From Paenibacillus aestuarii (lineage in GTDB: Bacteria; Bacillota; Bacilli; Paenibacillales; NBRC-103111): 64,000 nt of DNA. Made by a program: the position numbers and the translations under genes. Shown in pieces: positions 25,693 to 33,676 of this stretch (its first letter is position 1; the number at the start of each line of letters is the position of its first letter). The notes under the pieces were generated by a model. The model was not told the origin of the DNA. It did not search any database and saw only the letters and a program-made list of their open reading frames with translations. The stretch covers positions 62,001-126,000 of the forward strand of contig NZ_JAQFVF010000092.1 in the NCBI RefSeq assembly GCF_027789125.1, in the 5' to 3' direction.

Positions 25693-26319
25693 TCACGGCT
25701 TGACTGCGCGTAGCAATTTGATACCGAGGGCGATGAAGATTACCCCGGTTATTTTGTTTAAATACTTCGCCATGGCGCCAGAGCGCAGCCGCCGTGAGGC
25801 CAAATCCGTACCGATGACCACAAGCGTACACCAAAGCGTACCTGTCGTAATGAAGGTCAAGCCCAGAATTAAAAATGGCAGCGCGCCATACGTATTATCC
25901 ACAGAAACGAACTGCGGCAAAAAGGCTAAATAAAACAAAGCTACTTTCGGATTCAGCAGGTTCGTGAGGAAGCCTTGCATATAAATTTTGCGGTTCGCCG
26001 TCCGCCCCATCTCCTTCACACCCGCCGCAGCGGATTTCGCACGAAGCGCTTTAATCCCCATGTAGAACAGATAAGCTGCCCCAAGCCATTTGATAAGCTG
26101 AAAAGCAACAACCGATTTCATCAGAATGAGCGAAAGCCCGAATGCCGCAAGAACCGTGTGGACGACAGCGCCGCTAATGATCCCGAATACGGACATCATC
26201 CCCGCTCCTTTACCTTGAGCCAAGCTTCTGCCCAAAATGTACAATGTGTCGCTGCCAGGCGTAATATTCAACACCAGTCCCGAAATTAAAAACACGAAAT
26301 AATGATCAATTCCCAGCAT
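25693..26319 (-). CDS. LysE/RhtB-family amino acid exporter
   Basis: A 208-aa membrane protein with six hydrophobic segments. It has the family's N-terminal motif NITPGSDTLYILGRSLAQGK and the middle motif NLLNPKVALFYLAFLPQF. RhtB/LysE proteins export amino acids such as homoserine, threonine or lysine. The substrate is unknown. It is monocistronic and convergent with the AraC gene. Confidence 0.88.
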   Translation of the reverse strand: MLGIDHYFVFLISGLVLNITPGSDTLYILGRSLAQGKGAGMMSVFGIISGAVVHTVLAAFGLSLILMKSVVAFQLIKWLGAAYLFYMGIKALRAKSAAAGVKEMGRTANRKIYMQGFLTNLLNPKVALFYLAFLPQFVSVDNTYGALPFLILGLTFITTGTLWCTLVVIGTDLASRRLRSGAMAKYLNKITGVIFIALGIKLLRAVKP

Positions 26320-26712
26320 GTCATCTACACTCCTCTCTATATGTATTTCATTACGATATCATAGGCTCCGAATGTTGGTAAGGTTTTCTTTTTACTTGCC
26401 GCCAGTCTGGACGTTTTTTTGAACCAATTGCGATGTCAAGGCGTCTAACTACGTGTTGGATATTAAATGGGAAAAAAGTTGAGTCGCATTGCAGGAAAAC
26501 TTTGCTTATAATGAAACATTTTTAACCTCTTGCCCGTAATAATAATTGAACCCGAGAATTCCGTACATAGCCGACGGCAATGCTTGAATATTCGTTAGAA
26601 TTGAATAGCAAATCTATCTATTTGTAGGAAAATTGTAAAACTATTTTAATGTTAGATTAATAAAACTTTATTATGCTACATCTATATCCAATTCTTAGGA
26701 TGGTGACCTGAA
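26320..26712. other. AT-rich intergenic region, no gene seen
   Basis: A 393-nt region with no convincing reading frame. It holds A/T-rich runs, a TATAATG near 26513-26519 without a good -35 box, and the upstream region of the 75-aa gene. No palindromic repeat of the families found elsewhere was noticed. Confidence 0.5.
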
Positions 26713-26940
26713 ATGAAAATGTTTATTACGATTCACAACAAAACCGTGCCCGTATACTCCGATGAGAAAAATAAAAAGAAATTCAATCTCTTGAAATCCG
26801 CGCTTGAAGCGAAAGTTACGAAGGGCCGGGCAACACTGAAGAAATGTTTGGATTCGATCATCAGTATTGAAATTGTCGGCTGCGAAGCCATTTTACACTC
26901 GTTGAACGAGCGCGACTCCCTCGCCTTATCACTCTATTAA
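26713..26940 (+). CDS. Small hypothetical protein (75 aa)
   Basis: A 75-aa soluble, mixed alpha/beta protein starting MKMFITIHNKTVPVYSDEKN. The ribosome site GGTGACCT precedes the ATG. It has a lysine-rich N-terminal half and an IVGCEAILHSLNERDS C-terminal half. No family was recognised. The codon use and ribosome site suggest that it is real, and a clear terminator follows it. Confidence 0.6.
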   Translation: MKMFITIHNKTVPVYSDEKNKKKFNLLKSALEAKVTKGRATLKKCLDSIISIEIVGCEAILHSLNERDSLALSLY

Positions 26941-26954
26941 TCTAGTAAAAGCAA

Positions 26955-26989
26955 GAACGCCATCCCGTACGGATGAGCGTTCTTTTTTT
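26955..26989. terminator. Terminator between the 75-aa gene and the DinB gene
   Basis: Stem GAACGCCATCC/GGATGaGCGTTC with a 5-nt loop, followed by seven T. It is 14 nt after the 75-aa stop codon and adjoins the convergent DinB gene. Confidence 0.85.
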
Positions 26990-26992
26990 AAC

Positions 26993-27505
26993 CTATAGAT
27001 ATCTTTCTTTGACGATATTCAAATGATGCTGGGAATGGCCGGCAATAATATAGGCGAGAGACCGCGCTGTAACGTCTCTGCCGCTCACATTCCCCTCGCG
27101 CAGCCATGCAGATGCGGGGATGGTGTGCAGCAGGCTGATCGAAGCTTGGCGCACAGCTTGGAAATCTGCAAGCAGTGTAGCCAATGTAAAATCGCCTAAC
27201 GATCCATTCTCGATCAGGACGTCCTGATCGAAGCCGGGCAGCGGCGTCGTATCGCCTCGCGCAATGCGCATGAGCCGGTAACTCATCACCCGCTCGGTGT
27301 CTGTAATATGACCGAGCACTTCCTTAAGGCTCCATTTCCCCTCGGCATAGCGGTGGTCGCTCTGCGCCTCCGTCACTTGCGTGAACAGAGCTGCAATCTC
27401 TTCCCCTTGGCGCTGTAAAAATGTGAAGATCTCTTCATTCTGTACGGTGCTGATATAGCCTGCAAAAAAAGGCGCGTACTCATGACTTTCCGGTCGCTGC
27501 AGCAT
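26993..27505 (-). CDS. DinB-family (YfiT-like) putative metal-dependent protein
   Basis: A four-helix-bundle protein of about 170 aa. The ATG at 27505 is 9 nt after GGGAGGG; an in-frame ATG at 27511 and a TTG further upstream are less well spaced. Metal-site histidines are visible in LKEVLGHITDTERVM and in IAGHSQHHLNIV (the typical HxxxH-like cluster). Relatives act as bacillithiol S-transferases (BstA) or have no known role. Given the FosB gene 155 nt away, a link with bacillithiol is attractive but inferred. Confidence 0.82.
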   Translation of the reverse strand: MLQRPESHEYAPFFAGYISTVQNEEIFTFLQRQGEEIAALFTQVTEAQSDHRYAEGKWSLKEVLGHITDTERVMSYRLMRIARGDTTPLPGFDQDVLIENGSLGDFTLATLLADFQAVRQASISLLHTIPASAWLREGNVSGRDVTARSLAYIIAGHSQHHLNIVKERYL

Positions 27506-27679
27506 CTTCATCCACCCTCCCAATCATAAAATTAGTTCTATCATACATGAACTTGGAATGATTTGGAATCCACCTTTTTTAAAGCCGACAAATTACGAAT
27601 ACCAGTCCCCTCGTTACGATAGATGATAGAATAGATTTTCAACAACTTTACGCACAATCTAGCAGTGGGGACAGCAGCT

Positions 27680-28138
27680 TTATTTATGTTCAGTTTTGTG
27701 AGGCGGCTCGTCATCTGGATAAAATGTCATGTGCGGCATCTCTTCCTTATAATAGCGCAACCTATCCGCCAAAGTGCCCGTATGAAACTCAAATTTGTGG
27801 CCGTCGGGGTCGGTAAAATAGATGGACAGTGCGTCTTGTTCGCTGCGCGGTCGGCCTGGCAGAACGTTCACTTGCAATTGCGTTAATCGCTCCAATTGCT
27901 GCTCATAATCTTCCTCTTTGATGGTGAACGCCATATGGGTGTAGGACTGATGAATTTCGCTGCGCGGAATATCCGCCTCCACGTTCAAAGCCAGCCAAAG
28001 TCCGTCCAAATCAAAATAGGCGAGTTTCCGGCCTTTAACCAGCAGCTTGGCGCCGAACACTTCCTGATAAAAGCGAATCGATCTCTCCAGATCGGATACG
28101 GAAAATAATAGATGATTGATACCTTGCAGCTTCATCAT
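27680..28138 (-). CDS. fosB: FosB-type fosfomycin resistance thiol transferase
   Basis: A 152-aa glyoxalase-fold (VOC) metalloenzyme. Strings closely matching Bacillus FosB include GINHLLFSVSDLERSIRFYQ, FGAKLLVKGRKLAYFDLDG and IYFTDPDGHKFEFHTGTL. Metal ligands expected from the family are His9, the His in QSYTHMAFT and the Glu in KFEFHTG; all are present. FosB adds bacillithiol or cysteine to fosfomycin, opening its epoxide. The start at 28138 follows GGAG by 8 nt. It is chromosomal and stands alone, with no mobile element nearby. Confidence 0.93.
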   Translation of the reverse strand: MMKLQGINHLLFSVSDLERSIRFYQEVFGAKLLVKGRKLAYFDLDGLWLALNVEADIPRSEIHQSYTHMAFTIKEEDYEQQLERLTQLQVNVLPGRPRSEQDALSIYFTDPDGHKFEFHTGTLADRLRYYKEEMPHMTFYPDDEPPHKTEHK

Positions 28139-28290
28139 TTCACTGGCTCCTTTTGTGATGAGGTAAATGTTGGATGGATCCAGTATAGCATGTTTGCCGC
28201 TTTGCGCCCCTGCCTCCTGTTTGAATTCTCCAACCGAATGAAGGTATCATAGGGAAATAGTCTCGAACCAACAGCAGTGAGGTGCAAATC

Positions 28291-28485
28291 ATGAGAACAG
28301 AAAGTCAAATCAAGCGCAAATTGAACGAGCTGCAGCAGCAGCAACAAGCGCTGCAAACGCGTAAAGAAGCGGCGGGCAGCGATGCCGAGCGCGATGCGTT
28401 GAATGCCCAGCTTGAGCGGCTCGGCGATATGATCGACATGCTGGAGTGGGTGTTGAATGCACCCATCGGCAGCTATCACGTTTAG
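28291..28485 (+). CDS. Small coiled-coil hypothetical protein (64 aa)
   Basis: The ATG at 28291, preceded by GAGGTG, opens a 64-aa protein, MRTESQIKRKLNELQQQQQA..., ending in LGDMIDMLEWVLNAPIGSYHV. Residues 5-52 are strongly predicted to be helical and coiled-coil, rich in Gln, Arg and Leu. No family was recognised. The ribosome site supports translation. Confidence 0.55.
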   Translation: MRTESQIKRKLNELQQQQQALQTRKEAAGSDAERDALNAQLERLGDMIDMLEWVLNAPIGSYHV

Positions 28486-28631
28486 CATGGATCCGGCCCG
28501 GCGGGGCTGCAGCGGTTGAGAGCAGTTACTCTGGTGATGACGCCGGGGTTGCGGGAGTAGCTTCTATGGTGATAATGCTGGAGTTACCAAGAGTAGCTAG
28601 GCTGGTGCTTGCCAGTACCCCAGGCAGCTTG

Positions 28632-28771
28632 CTGTAGTCCGGTTTTGCGGAACTACAGCGGGCGTTTGGCTGCGTTTGACCACTGTAGTCCGATTTTGCC
28701 CAATTGCAGCAGCCATTACTGGGTATAACCCTTGGCTTTGCGGCTCTAAGCGGGCAAAATCGGATTATAGG
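28632..28771. repeat. Three REP-like palindromes of the CTGTAGTCCGG family
   Basis: In the gene-free stretch 28486-28914, elements lie near 28632-28658 (perfect form CTGTAGTCCGG / TTTTG / CGGAACTACAG), 28682-28709 (variant with CCCAATTGCAG) and 28747-28771 (GGGCAAAATCGGATTATAG). Nothing else is recognised before the terminator at 28859. Confidence 0.7.
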
Positions 28772-28858
28772 CGCGAAGTCGGCACGTTAGGCCGCTGTAA
28801 ATGGGCGTTTCCTGACTACACGATCAGAAGCTGCTCACCAAGCCCACATCATCGCAGA

Positions 28859-28898
28859 TAAAAAGGATCCACAGCCGCTCGCGGCCGTGGATCCTTTT
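28859..28898 (-). terminator. Terminator of the fixABCX operon
   Basis: Stem GGATCCACAGCCGC/GCGGCcGTGGATCC with a short loop. On the minus strand it is followed by a run of T (AAAAA on the plus strand). Confidence 0.8.
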
Positions 28899-28914
28899 GC
28901 GGCTTAAGCAGCGC

Positions 28915-29202
28915 TTAGCCGAATTTGTACGTGATGCCATGGCCGCCCTTCGGGTACACCCAGTCGATGTTGTGCGACGGGCAGGCGATGCGGCACGTGC
29001 CGCACTCGATACAGTTTTCGAAAGCGACTGTGGTGATTTTCAGCTTCTTTTCCCACTCGTATACGTCTGACGGGCAAAAGTAGTTGCAATCCTTGGTCGT
29101 GCAGCTCAAGCAGGTTTGCGCATCCTTAATAATCAAATGCGACTTGTCGTCACATTTGTAGCGAATGGTGAACAGTTTCTCTGAGACGTCCGTCTTGCTC
29201 AT
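28915..29202 (-). CDS. fixX: FixX ferredoxin-like protein
   Basis: A 95-aa polyferredoxin-like subunit. The start ATG at 29202 overlaps the fixC stop (ATGA). The cysteines lie in CLSCTTKDCNYFCPSDVYEW and CIECGTCRIACPSHNI; the second group has the usual CxxCxxCxxxCP pattern of a 4Fe-4S cluster, and the first may hold a second cluster or a remnant. It should pass electrons between FixC and the ETF or another partner on the membrane. It is the last gene of the operon. Confidence 0.9.
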   Translation of the reverse strand: MSKTDVSEKLFTIRYKCDDKSHLIIKDAQTCLSCTTKDCNYFCPSDVYEWEKKLKITTVAFENCIECGTCRIACPSHNIDWVYPKGGHGITYKFG

Positions 29203-30509
29203 CCGTTCATCGCCCTCCATCCTTTATAGCCCAGCTTCATGAGGTTCATCGTGCCTCCGGCCGCATCCTTGATGAGCTGGACAGCCATTTTTTGTTTATC
29301 CGCCTTCGACTCCCCGTTCACAAGGAACATATTATACGCCGCTTCATTCAACGCTCTCGGCAGCTTATCGAACAGCAGCTCAGGGTCCTGCTCCTTCAAG
29401 AACTGATGCATGCCTTTGTATTTCTTCAAATCTTTGTGCACAAACGATTCGCGGATCTTCTGATCATAAGCCCGCAGCGAGGCCGCTGAGAAATCACCGC
29501 GCGCCTTGGCCTCGACGATCGCTTCGCCCGCTAAGCGGCCTGACGTCATCGCCAGATTCGTGCCCTCACGATGCACAAAGTTCACGAGCTGCGCCGCATC
29601 GCCGCAGACGCACCAGCCGTCGCCGGAGAGCGGCGGAATCGAATGAAAACCGCCTTCGGGTATCAGATGCCCCGAATACTCCTTCGTCTCTCCGCCTTGA
29701 ATCAACTTGCGAATCATCGGATGCTGCTTCACCGCGTCAAGAACCGCATAAGGCTTCACCTTTTTATCGCGCAGGTGATTCACCATGACCCCGACACCAA
29801 GTGAAATCGTTTCTTTATTCGTATACAAAAAGCCCATGCCGGCCATGCCCAAGGACGTTTCGCCCATGAATTCGATGGTCACGCCTTCGTCGCCCTCAAG
29901 GCCGAACCGATCCTCGATTTTCTCCTTCGGAAGCGCTATCACCTCTTTGACAGCCAAGGAAACCTCATCCGGCTGCCACTCGCGGTGAATGCCCATCGCT
30001 TTGCCGAGCAAAGAGTTGACGCCATCGGCAATGACCACAACGTCGGCATACAGATCGCCGTCCTCCCGGTCCGTGCGGACGCCGACGACCCGGTTCCCTT
30101 CGCGAATCACATCCAGCGCGACCGTTTCATAGATCGGCAAGGCGCCTGCCGCCACCGCTTTATCCGCGAACCATTGGTCGAATTTTACCCGCAGCCCGGT
30201 AAAGCAGTTATAAGGTTCCTTGTACGCTTCATTGCGGTGGCCGAAAGTCACCATCGACTCCTTGCCCATCATCCAGACGCGCTGCTCCACAATGTAGCGT
30301 TCCATCGGGAAATTCTTTTCTTTCCAAAACTCCGGTACCAGTTCCTCGATTTGCTTGCGGTACAGCACACCGCCAAAAATATTTTTGGCGCCGGGGAACT
30401 CCCCGCGCTCCAGCAGCACAACTGACAAACCGCCTCGTGCCATCGTTAAAGCTGCCGCCGCTCCGGCTGGACCGCCGCCGACGACGATCGCGTCAAACTT
30501 TTCGTTCAT
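29199..30509 (-). CDS. fixC: FixC flavoprotein (ETF:quinone oxidoreductase-like)
   Basis: A 436-aa FAD-dependent dehydrogenase of the geranylgeranyl-reductase/ETF-QO family. The FAD-binding motif at the N-terminus is VVGGGPAGAAAALTMARGG, with the E-rich second strand after it. The second FAD motif is LSGDGWCVCGDAAQLVNFVH. It probably delivers electrons from FixAB to menaquinone. It overlaps both fixB (4 nt at its start) and fixX. The size and context match FixC proteins of nitrogen fixers and of other bacteria. Confidence 0.92.
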   Translation of the reverse strand: MNEKFDAIVVGGGPAGAAAALTMARGGLSVVLLERGEFPGAKNIFGGVLYRKQIEELVPEFWKEKNFPMERYIVEQRVWMMGKESMVTFGHRNEAYKEPYNCFTGLRVKFDQWFADKAVAAGALPIYETVALDVIREGNRVVGVRTDREDGDLYADVVVIADGVNSLLGKAMGIHREWQPDEVSLAVKEVIALPKEKIEDRFGLEGDEGVTIEFMGETSLGMAGMGFLYTNKETISLGVGVMVNHLRDKKVKPYAVLDAVKQHPMIRKLIQGGETKEYSGHLIPEGGFHSIPPLSGDGWCVCGDAAQLVNFVHREGTNLAMTSGRLAGEAIVEAKARGDFSAASLRAYDQKIRESFVHKDLKKYKGMHQFLKEQDPELLFDKLPRALNEAAYNMFLVNGESKADKQKMAVQLIKDAAGGTMNLMKLGYKGWRAMNG

Positions 30510-31669
30510 CTGGCTTCACTCCTCTCCCGTGCGGCGATATCGATATCCTGCGAGTCGGATCCTACGGCTTCACCTTCAGCTCCCGCAGCTGGGCTGTCTG
30601 CACCTGGCAGCGGCATGCCGAACACCGTGCGGCGCTTTTTGATCTCTGCGGTGATCGCCGGCACAATCTTAAATAAATCGCCGACGATGCCGTAATGGGC
30701 GAATTGAAAAATCGGCGCCTTTTCATCCTTATTGATCGCCACGACCACATCGGCGTTGCTCATGCCCACTGTATGCTGGACGGCGCCAGAGATGCCGATG
30801 GCGAAGTACAGCTTCGGGCGCACCGTCGCGCCGGTCTGGCCGACCTGGTGCTCGTGCCCGATCCAGCCTGCGTCGACCGCCGCCCGCGACGCGCCCACGA
30901 CGCCGCCGAGCGCTTCCGCCAGCTCGGCGAGCGGCGCAAAGCCGTCGGGTCCGCCCAGCCCGCGGCCCCCGGAGACGATAATCTCGGCTTCCTCGAGATT
31001 AATCTTGCCCGTTTCGCGCAGGAAGTCGAGCACCTGCGCGGCAATCTCTTCCTCGCGCATCCCGGCCTCGATGCGCACAATCTCGCCCGTGCGCGCCGTG
31101 TCCTTCGGCAGCGCCTGGAACACGCCGGCGCGCGCAGTCGCCATCTGCGGCCGGTACTGCTTACAGAGGATGGTGGCCATCATCTTCTCGGAAAAAGCCG
31201 GTCGGCTGGCCAGCAGCAGCCGTGAAGGCGGCGGCTCGACGTCCAGCTGCGTCGTGTCCGCCGTCAAGCCTGTCGGCAGATGCGTCGCTATCGCACCTGC
31301 CAGGTCGCGGCCCGTAGCGGTCGCGCCGAACAGCACGATCTCGGGCTTCGCTTCCTCGATCAGCTGCAGGCATACCCGGCTGTACGGCCGGGTCCGATAC
31401 GTGCTCAGCTCCGGAGCTTCGCAGAGATACACCCGGTCCGCGCCGTAATGCACGGCTTCCTCGGCGAGATGAGCGACACCGTCGCCGATCACGAGCGCCA
31501 TGAGCGGCGCTTCCAGCTTCTGCGCCAGCTTCTTTCCTTCGCCCAGCAGCTGCCAGGAAACATTCTTTGCTTCACCGTCGCGCTGCTCGACTACAATGAG
31601 TACACCGCGATATGCGGACCAGTCCGGCATGCTGGCATCGGTTTGTTCGGTTGACTTATCGCTTACCAT
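30506..31669 (-). CDS. fixB: FixB / electron-transfer flavoprotein alpha subunit
   Basis: A 387-aa alpha subunit. The N-terminal ETF domain is followed by the C-terminal FAD-binding domain with GASRAAVDAGWIGHEHQVGQ, AIGISGAVQHTVGMSNADVV, and VAINKDEKAPIFQFAHYGIV, all hallmarks of EtfA/FixB. Extended C-terminal residues are Pro/Ala/Gly-rich. It pairs with FixA. The whole region is GC-rich. The start at 31669 is 19 nt after the fixA stop. Confidence 0.92.
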   Translation of the reverse strand: MVSDKSTEQTDASMPDWSAYRGVLIVVEQRDGEAKNVSWQLLGEGKKLAQKLEAPLMALVIGDGVAHLAEEAVHYGADRVYLCEAPELSTYRTRPYSRVCLQLIEEAKPEIVLFGATATGRDLAGAIATHLPTGLTADTTQLDVEPPPSRLLLASRPAFSEKMMATILCKQYRPQMATARAGVFQALPKDTARTGEIVRIEAGMREEEIAAQVLDFLRETGKINLEEAEIIVSGGRGLGGPDGFAPLAELAEALGGVVGASRAAVDAGWIGHEHQVGQTGATVRPKLYFAIGISGAVQHTVGMSNADVVVAINKDEKAPIFQFAHYGIVGDLFKIVPAITAEIKKRRTVFGMPLPGADSPAAGAEGEAVGSDSQDIDIAARERSEAR

Positions 31670-31688
31670 GCTTCGTCCACCTTTCCGT

Positions 31689-32525
31689 TTATGAAATCCA
31701 ACCCAAGCGGGCCGGCAAGTCTTTCTCCCATAGCTGATCGGCCAAACTGGCCGCAGCCCCTTCTGCCGTGTCAGAAGTAATCATTTGCGTTTTAACCGCT
31801 TTCACTTCTGGCACCCATGTTTTGGCTACGATCGTCGGCGAGCCTTTCAAACCGATTTTCGCTCGCTCCAAGTCCGGAAAATCCGCTGTCGTCCAGACGA
31901 CCGGCTTATAGCGTGCCGCACGAATCATGCCAGGCAGCGTTGCTCTCCGCACTTTGTTCAGCTCCTTGAGCGCGGTGACCAGAACGGGCATGCTTGTCTC
32001 CACAACCTCGACTCCGTCCTCCAACAGTCGGTGCACACGAACTTTCCGCTTGGATGCATCCACACCCACCACTTTGTTCACATAAGTAAGCTGTTCCAAA
32101 TCCAATCGGCAAGCAACACCCGGTCCGACCTGCCCCGTATCGCCATCAAGTGTCTGCTTGCCGCAGAATACGATATCGACCGGTCCCCAAGTTTCCTCGA
32201 CCTTACTAATGGTTTTGGCGATCACATAGGAGGTAGCGAGCGTATCTGCACCGGCAAAGCCGCGGTCCGTTACTAGAACGGCCTCGTCTGCGCCTAGCGA
32301 GATGCATTCCTTCAAGCCCTTTTCCGCCGGCGGTGGACCCATCGTGACCACTGTCACTCGGGCACCATGCTCATCTTTAATGCGCAGCGCCTCTTCCAAG
32401 CCGTGCATATCGTAAAAGTTCACGATGCTTGGAACCCCTTGTCGAATCAGCGTGTTATTTTTAGGATCAATCCGTATCTCTCGGCTGTCAGGTACTTGCT
32501 TGATACAAACGACAATATGCAGCAT
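31689..32525 (-). CDS. fixA: FixA / electron-transfer flavoprotein beta subunit
   Basis: A 278-aa beta subunit beginning at the ATG at 32525, which follows GGAGGG by about 7 nt; an in-frame extension upstream has no ribosome site. Beta-subunit hallmarks: IVVCIKQVPDSREIRIDPKN at the N-terminus, LEEALRIKDEHGARVTVVTM, and DIVFCGKQTLDGDTGQVGPG. It forms the ETF core with FixB. It is the first gene of fixABCX and lies downstream of a strong 18-bp palindrome. Bifurcation is inferred from the operon; the C-terminal nicotinamide region was not verified. Confidence 0.92.
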   Translation of the reverse strand: MLHIVVCIKQVPDSREIRIDPKNNTLIRQGVPSIVNFYDMHGLEEALRIKDEHGARVTVVTMGPPPAEKGLKECISLGADEAVLVTDRGFAGADTLATSYVIAKTISKVEETWGPVDIVFCGKQTLDGDTGQVGPGVACRLDLEQLTYVNKVVGVDASKRKVRVHRLLEDGVEVVETSMPVLVTALKELNKVRRATLPGMIRAARYKPVVWTTADFPDLERAKIGLKGSPTIVAKTWVPEVKAVKTQMITSDTAEGAAASLADQLWEKDLPARLGWIS

Positions 32526-32574
32526 CTCTGCACCCTCCTGTCCCCATTCGAAATCGCCGTGGAACTTGACATCA

Positions 32575-32592
32575 TTGTGAATTTTGTCACAA
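32575..32592 (-). promoter_or_regulatory. Rex/Fnr-like palindrome upstream of fixABCX
   Basis: The minus strand reads TTGTGACAAAATTCACAA, a 6-bp inverted repeat TTGTGA-N6-TCACAA. It fits the Fnr consensus TGTGA-N6-TCACA exactly and the Rex box TTGTGAAnnnnTTCACAA with one mismatch. It lies 50 nt before fixA. A weak promoter, TTGCAC-N17-GGTAAT, lies upstream between about 32625 and 32597. Confidence 0.7.
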
Positions 32593-32773
32593 CACACCAT
32601 TACCAATATATGCAAAAGGAAGTGCAAAATGACCTTCCCTTTATGAAGGATTGTCTAATATTTTTACTTGTGAAGCGACCTATAGGAATTTGTTGGGAGA
32701 TATGATACACTGAATTTACAATTTCATTATATGATATCATGTTTCATTACATGAAATTAGGAGGCGTTCATTT

Positions 32774-33556
32774 ATGAACAATGACGAGAAATTGAAGGAA
32801 CACGTGCAAGCGCAGTTTGGCCAGCATGCGGAGAAGTACGTCAATAGCGAGACCCACGCGAAGGGCAGCGACCTGGACGCGCTCATGTCCTGGCTCGATC
32901 CTGCTGCCAGCTGGAAAGTCCTCGACATCGCGACAGGCGGCGGCCATGTGGCCAAGCGGCTATCCCCGCATGTACAGCACGTTGTGGCGACCGACTTGAC
33001 GCCGCTCATGCTGACCGCTGCCAGGACACACCTGGATAGTTCCTCCTGCAGCAATGTCACGTTCGTCATCGCGGATGCCGAGCGGCTGCCGTTTCTTGAT
33101 GCATCGTTTGATGCGGTCACCTGCCGGATCGCCGCGCATCACTTTCCTCATCCCGATCGCTTCCTGAAAGAAGCGGCACGGGTACTTCGCCCCGGAGGCA
33201 AGCTGGTGCTCATCGATAATATCGTCCCTGAAGATGCCGAGCTCGGCGTTTTCATGAATACATTCGAGGCGATGCGCGACTATAGTCATGTCCGCTGCCT
33301 GCCGGTATCGGAATGGCAAACGCTCGCCGCTGCGGCCGGGCTGCATCTTGAGCAGTCGCAATCCGCACGCAAAACGCACAATTTCCCTGATTGGGTGCGC
33401 CGCACGCTGGACGACGAAGAGCAAATCAGCCATGTCGAACGGTACATTTCGGAGGCAGGCCCCCACATGCACGATTATTTTTCCGTGCACATCGATCATG
33501 GCGCTGTGCAATCGCTGGAAATCGACGACTGGCGGGCGCTTTTTAGCAAATCTTGA
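32774..33556 (+). CDS. Class I SAM-dependent methyltransferase
   Basis: A 260-aa methyltransferase of the UbiE/COQ5 type. Motif I is VLDIATGGGHVAKRL near residue 50, followed by VATDLTPLMLTAARTHL, FVIADAERLPFLDASFDAVTC and the VLRPGGKLVLIDNIVPEDA motif III. The N-terminal segment KLKEHVQAQFGQHAEKYVNS resembles menaquinone/ubiquinone methyltransferases, but the target is unknown. GGAGG lies 9 nt before the ATG. The sequence between it and fixA (32526-32773) holds the palindrome described separately and an AT-rich stretch near 32720-32757 with ATTTCAT/ATGAAAT repeats. Confidence 0.88.
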   Translation: MNNDEKLKEHVQAQFGQHAEKYVNSETHAKGSDLDALMSWLDPAASWKVLDIATGGGHVAKRLSPHVQHVVATDLTPLMLTAARTHLDSSSCSNVTFVIADAERLPFLDASFDAVTCRIAAHHFPHPDRFLKEAARVLRPGGKLVLIDNIVPEDAELGVFMNTFEAMRDYSHVRCLPVSEWQTLAAAAGLHLEQSQSARKTHNFPDWVRRTLDDEEQISHVERYISEAGPHMHDYFSVHIDHGAVQSLEIDDWRALFSKS

Positions 33557-33676
33557 GACCATCGGGCTGGATCTGGCGAATCGCGCTGGCTCCGGCCTTT
33601 TTCATATATAAGGGCGTGTGGTAGGATAGAATGATAGACACAAAGATATATCATATAGAGAGAGGATGTTAAGAGA

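Noticed and set aside
26713..26940. Toxin-antitoxin partner for the 75-aa protein
   Set aside because: No second small gene adjoins it and no known toxin or antitoxin motif was found.
27680..28138. Mobile resistance cassette around fosB
   Set aside because: No transposase, integrase, terminal repeats or attachment site within several kb.
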